Part shown: piece after piece, positions 7,081-9,802 of the stretch
Numbering within the stretch: the first letter of the stretch is position 1
Layout of the letters: every line of letters begins with the position of its first letter
DNA from: Campylobacteraceae bacterium
GTDB lineage: Bacteria; Campylobacterota; Campylobacteria; Campylobacterales; Sulfurovaceae
Reading direction: 5' to 3'
Length of the DNA stretch: 9,802 bases
Assembly (NCBI GenBank): GCA_027002755.1
Contig: JALWZI010000294.1
Location: 1 to 9,802 of the forward strand
Program-made: the position numbers and the translations under genes
The notes under the pieces: generated by a model
What the model was told of the DNA's origin: nothing
Databases searched by the model: none
The model's input: the letters and a program-made list of their open reading frames with translations, nothing else

Positions 7081-7106
7081 CTTGAATTCAAAACCAAGGA
7101 TTCAAG
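7081..7106 (+). promoter_or_regulatory. Palindrome and hairpin around the alpA-like ribosome binding site
   Basis: CTTGAAT (7081-7087) is complementary to ATTCAAG (7100-7106), which ends right at the ATG. The ribosome binding site AAGGA (7096-7100) lies mostly in the 12-base loop. The left arm also contains the perfect palindrome TTGAATTCAA (7082-7091), a possible operator. Either an autoregulatory binding site or an RNA hairpin tuning translation would fit. Confidence 0.4.
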
Positions 7107-7331
7107 ATGCCGCGAATCAAACAAACCCAGACCACAGAACAGAAGCAGATCGTCGAGATGCTCTACGCAAAGCACGGGAAGCTCTACCTCACAAAAGACG
7201 AAGTCACCCAGGAACTCCAAGTGAGCCAGGCTACCATCGACCGGATGCGAAAACGGGGTGAAATCAAGAGCTCCAAGATCGGCAACCAGGTGCGGTTTTC
7301 ACTCAACGAAATCGCAAAATTTGTCGCTTGA
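7107..7331 (+). CDS. AlpA/excisionase-type helix-turn-helix protein
   Basis: This 74-residue protein carries a MerR-like HTH_17 domain over about residues 26-73: YLTKDEVTQELQVSQATIDRMRKRGEI followed by KIGNQVRFSLNEIAKFV, the family's helix-turn-helix plus wing. Such small proteins act as recombination directionality factors (Xis) or as AlpA-type activators of integrase and excision in prophages and satellites. AAGGA six bases before the ATG supports the start. The gene follows the long terminator by 67 bases and precedes the primase gene by 37 bases, so it probably leads the replication operon. Its likely targets are the repeats just upstream and the integrase region, but that is inferred from context. 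Excisionase and transcription activator roles cannot be told apart from sequence. Confidence 0.85.
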   Translation: MPRIKQTQTTEQKQIVEMLYAKHGKLYLTKDEVTQELQVSQATIDRMRKRGEIKSSKIGNQVRFSLNEIAKFVA

Positions 7332-7341
7332 CTTTCAAAAA

Positions 7342-7353
7342 TTCTTGAAAAAA
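7342..7353 (+). repeat. Leader repeat TTCTTGAAAAAA shared with the integrase gene
   Basis: TTCTTGAAAAAA at 7342-7353 is identical to 5565-5576. In both places it lies 13-15 bases before the start codon, of the primase-like gene (7369) here and of the integrase (5590) there. A slightly different copy, TTCCTTGAAAAA, sits at 5552-5563. It may be a shared regulator site or a translation-enhancing A-rich leader; chance is possible because half of it is an A-run. Confidence 0.4.
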
Positions 7354-7368
7354 GAAGAGAGAGTAGCG

Positions 7369-8364
7369 ATGGAATGGGATAACTACGGAGGGGGAGGCAC
7401 CCCCCGCATACGAAGAGGAGAACCAAATTGTACCACATCCCCACTCGAAGAGATAGAGGAGATCATCGTCGACTTCGAGCGCGGGGACAGGATGCCGGAC
7501 CTAGCCTACCTTTCGGTTTCGGACCGGGAGTTCAAGCCGAAGGTTTACAACGAGGGCTTCACCTATTCGGTGACCGCCTGGCGCTGGCTGCATCATGCCA
7601 CAAAGAAGCACGCCTACAGCACGATGGTCTACGAGAACGGCGTCCGCCGGAAAGAGAACGTCATCGGCTACGGGAACGTTCTGATTTACGACGTCGACGG
7701 CGGGTACCGGGCCGAGGAGGCGATCGAGGCCCTTAAGGGGCTTCAGGCGCTGATCGTCACCACCCGAAGCCACACGCCACAGGAACACCGCTTCAGGATC
7801 CTCCTGCCCGGCGACGCCTGCCTCTCCAACAGAGTGGACGACCGGACCTACCGGGAGATCATGGAGACGGCCCTGGCTTACATCGGGCTCGACACGGAGA
7901 AGATCGACGCGAAGTGCATGACGACGGACCGGCAATACGCGCCGAACCCGGCACAGAGGCACTGCTACCTCGAGGGAGCGAAACTGCCGCTCCTGGAGAT
8001 CGGCCGGATCGTTCTCGAAGCACAGAGGCAGCAGGAACTGAAAAAGAGAGCCCGGCCACCGAGGATCCGCGCCAGCTACGACGGCCCGAGCCCGATCGAG
8101 AGCTTCAACCGGGACCACACCATCGAGGAGCTACTGGAACGCTACGAATACCGACGGGTCGGCAAACGCTGGCTTTCACCACACTCCGAGAGCGGCGATC
8201 CGGGCGTGACGGTGCTGACAGGAGACGACGGTAGAACCAGAGCCTACAGCCACCACGACAGCGACACCTGGGATCTGGCCGACCCCTTCGACCTTTTCGT
8301 CATCCACGAGTACGACGGTGATGCGAACCGGGCGCTCGAGGCCCTGAAGGGAGGGGCGGCATGA
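7369..8364 (+). CDS. AEP-type primase-like replication protein
   Basis: The 331-residue protein resembles replication proteins of phages and satellites built on an archaeo-eukaryotic primase fold. Likely catalytic motif I is YDVDGG with Asp108 and Asp110. Motif II is the segment TTRSHTPQEHRFRI (His135, His140), and motif III lies around TDRQYAPNP (Asp187). The C-terminal part (about 245-325) has HTIEELLERYEYRRVGKRWLSP, GVTVL, YSHHDSDTW and DPFDLFVIHEYDGD, a module that I associate with primases paired with DUF3987 proteins. It would make primers for element replication. The ATG at 7369 is chosen because the frame further upstream overlaps the HTH gene and MEWDNYGGGG looks like a natural start; AAGAAGAGAG lies just before it. 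The stop overlaps the next ATG by four bases (ATGA), implying translational coupling. The AEP assignment comes from motif order, not alignment. Confidence 0.75.
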   Translation: MEWDNYGGGGTPRIRRGEPNCTTSPLEEIEEIIVDFERGDRMPDLAYLSVSDREFKPKVYNEGFTYSVTAWRWLHHATKKHAYSTMVYENGVRRKENVIGYGNVLIYDVDGGYRAEEAIEALKGLQALIVTTRSHTPQEHRFRILLPGDACLSNRVDDRTYREIMETALAYIGLDTEKIDAKCMTTDRQYAPNPAQRHCYLEGAKLPLLEIGRIVLEAQRQQELKKRARPPRIRASYDGPSPIESFNRDHTIEELLERYEYRRVGKRWLSPHSESGDPGVTVLTGDDGRTRAYSHHDSDTWDLADPFDLFVIHEYDGDANRALEALKGGAA

Positions 8365-9802
8365 CACCCGAAGAGAGACTCAGGAGAGCAGAGGAGGCAA
8401 GGGGCGTCCTGGAGCGGGATTTCAGCGCCCCCGAACTCGACACGTCCAACCTTCCCGCCACCATCAGGAACTACATCGACAAACTGGCCCTCTCCCTGGG
8501 GACCACAAAGGGAGGGCTGGCCGCCGTGGCCATCGGGGTCCTCTCGGGAGCGATGAGACGAAAGATCATGCTGCGGGCCCGACCTCGGGGGATGTGGGAC
8601 GTCGAGCCCGTGATCTGGGCGGCACTGCTAGGAGAGTCCGGCTCCCGAAAAACCCGAGCCATGGAAAAGCTCCTATATCCCCTCAAAAAGGCAGCCGACG
8701 AGGAGTCTGCCCAAAATGCCGAAGCGCTCCAGGAGTGGCTGCGGAACAGCCGATCTATCGAGAACTCGATCGAGCGCATCACCCGGCAACTGAACGAGGA
8801 AGCGGACGAGATCAAACAGGAGAAGCTCGAGGGGAAACTGAAGCGACTTCGGGCCCGGCTGAAGGAGCTGCCGGAGAAGCCCCCGGGCGAGCTGATCCAC
8901 TCCAGCGTCACCCCGGCGGCGCTCTACGACGCGCTCAGAGAGAGGAGAGAGGGGATCGTCATCCGCCACAACGAGCTCGAGGGGCTGCTGAGACAGATGG
9001 AGAGTAAGATCAACGCCTCCCTACGCTCGATGCTCCTGAGCCTTGCCAGTGGTGAGGACCTGGAGCACGAGACGAAGTCCGGCGGCATCATCAAGCTCAG
9101 AAACCCCGTGGCGGTGCTGATTGCGGCAGGGCAGCCGGACATGATGCAGGAGATCATCCAGAAGGAGCTGGGCGGGGAGGCCGTCGGTTTTCTGCAGCGT
9201 TTCCAGGCGATGGGACACATCGAGATCACGGATGAGGGGTGGAGAGACGATATCGACATCCGAGAGGAGGAGAGGGCATACGACGGCCTCATCCGCGCAC
9301 TCTTCGAGGCGACGGAGGCGACCCTGCCGGGAACGAAGAGCGACCACAACCGGAATTATCACTTCTACAGCCTGACCGGGGAGGGGACGGAGAGGATCCG
9401 CGCCTTCGAACGGCAGATGCACCAGGACGCCGCCGATCCGGTACAGCGATCGTACATGATGAAACTCGTGGGGACCGTGGCGGGGATGGCCCTGCTGTTC
9501 CACCTGGTCGACATCATCGAGGGCAACGGAGGAGCCGATCCCCACCACATCCCCCTGGAGACCCTGGAGAGAGCGATCGGGATGGGGCTGGAGTTCAGAA
9601 AGTACGCCATGTGGGTCTACGGATTGAAAGATGACGAACACGAACTCAGGCAGAGACGGCTGGAGAGGATCACCGCCTACCTGCAGAGCCACGGCATCAC
9701 GAAGGACAACGCCGGGGACCTCCGGGCCCTGAGCAAGCGGATAGACATGAAGCGTTCACTCCAAGCTCCGGGCTATGGGAGAAACCCAAAAAGAACGGAG
9801 AT
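8361..9802 (+). CDS. DUF3987-type P-loop replication protein, 3' end outside window
   Basis: A single frame stays open from the ATG at 8361 to the last base (about 480 residues). Residues ~20-60 (LDTSNLPATIRNYIDKLALSLGTTKGGLA) and ~83-98 (VEPVIWAALLGESGSRKTRA) match the start of DUF3987 proteins. These are helicase-like ATPases of phages and integrative elements, usually found beside a primase. The Walker A is GESGSRKT at residues 91-98, with Arg where Gly is usual before Lys97. Residues ~115-170 are highly charged and probably a coiled coil. Later segments HNELEGLLRQME, NPVAVLIAAGQPDMMQEII and GFLQRFQAMG fit the ATPase core (Walker B-like, sensor and arginine region). It is coupled to the primase by a four-base overlap. 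A role in unwinding or loading at the element origin is inferred from neighbours; the C-terminus is unseen. Confidence 0.8.
   Translation, partial: MTPEERLRRAEEARGVLERDFSAPELDTSNLPATIRNYIDKLALSLGTTKGGLAAVAIGVLSGAMRRKIMLRARPRGMWDVEPVIWAALLGESGSRKTRAMEKLLYPLKKAADEESAQNAEALQEWLRNSRSIENSIERITRQLNEEADEIKQEKLEGKLKRLRARLKELPEKPPGELIHSSVTPAALYDALRERREGIVIRHNELEGLLRQMESKINASLRSMLLSLASGEDLEHETKSGGIIKLRNPVAVLIAAGQPDMMQEIIQKELGGEAVGFLQRFQAMGHIEITDEGWRDDIDIREEERAYDGLIRALFEATEATLPGTKSDHNRNYHFYSLTGEGTERIRAFERQMHQDAADPVQRSYMMKLVGTVAGMALLFHLVDIIEGNGGADPHHIPLETLERAIGMGLEFRKYAMWVYGLKDDEHELRQRRLERITAYLQSHGITKDNAGDLRALSKRIDMKRSLQAPGYGRNPKRTE

Larger units (their letters stand above)
5399..9802 (+). mobile_element. 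Integrative element (phage-satellite or PICI-like), left portion
   Basis: The element begins at the tRNA 3' fragment and continues past the window. It carries, all on the + strand, a tyrosine recombinase, a non-coding block rich in repeats, an AlpA/excisionase-like regulator, an AEP-type primase and a DUF3987 P-loop protein. Integrase next to a tRNA core, AlpA-like control and a self-encoded primase are the core of PICI-type satellites and of some integrative elements. No capsid, terminase, relaxase or conjugation gene is seen here, so satellite, defective prophage and mobilizable element remain open. The right end and cargo are not visible. Confidence 0.75.

Noticed and set aside
6935..7261. 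A 108-codon + strand frame across the terminator and alpA gene
   Set aside because: It runs through the terminator hairpin and out of frame over the clear HTH gene, and has no recognisable domain.
1..9802. CRISPR array, rRNA, or insertion sequence
   Set aside because: No regularly spaced direct repeats, no rRNA-like sequence, and no transposase or terminal inverted repeats were seen.

Overview
The window appears to come from a Gram-negative bacterium with a GC-rich genome. My best guess is a free-living member of the Campylobacterota, judged from the style of the efflux genes and the PAS-GGDEF-EAL protein, but no rRNA or full marker gene is present to prove it. All supported genes lie on the + strand. 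The window splits at about position 5400 into chromosomal DNA on the left and an integrated mobile element on the right.

Left part (1-5398). The window opens inside a small two-helix potassium-channel-like gene. It overlaps the start of a FUSC-family inner-membrane efflux gene that is clearly broken: two frameshifts and two in-frame stops are spread over its roughly 2.1 kb. Next, with an ATGA overlap, comes a short open reading frame that is a chimera. Its first ~62 residues are the lipoprotein N-terminus of an outer-membrane efflux factor, and the rest is the C-terminal two thirds of a HlyD/AaeA-type membrane fusion protein. A whole tripartite efflux operon therefore looks to be decaying by point lesions plus one large in-frame deletion. 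After a short AT-rich promoter region comes an intact 697-residue PAS-PAS-GGDEF-EAL cyclic-di-GMP enzyme.

Right part (5399-9802 and beyond). A 3'-terminal tRNA fragment (acceptor strand, T arm and CCA, minus strand, most like tRNA-Ser) marks the left attachment site. It is followed by a tyrosine recombinase, then a 314-base non-coding stretch rich in inverted repeats that ends in a strong hairpin plus U-tract. Next are a 74-residue AlpA/excisionase-type helix-turn-helix protein, an archaeo-eukaryotic-type primase-like protein, and a DUF3987 P-loop protein that runs off the window. The order int - structured non-coding DNA - alpA - primase - DUF3987 resembles the integration and replication module of phage satellites (PICI-like) or small integrative elements. 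The complete tRNA gene and the cargo should lie to the right, outside the window.

The most unusual parts are the non-coding region between the integrase and alpA, which could be a structured RNA, a replication origin or both, and the outer-membrane-factor/fusion-protein chimera.
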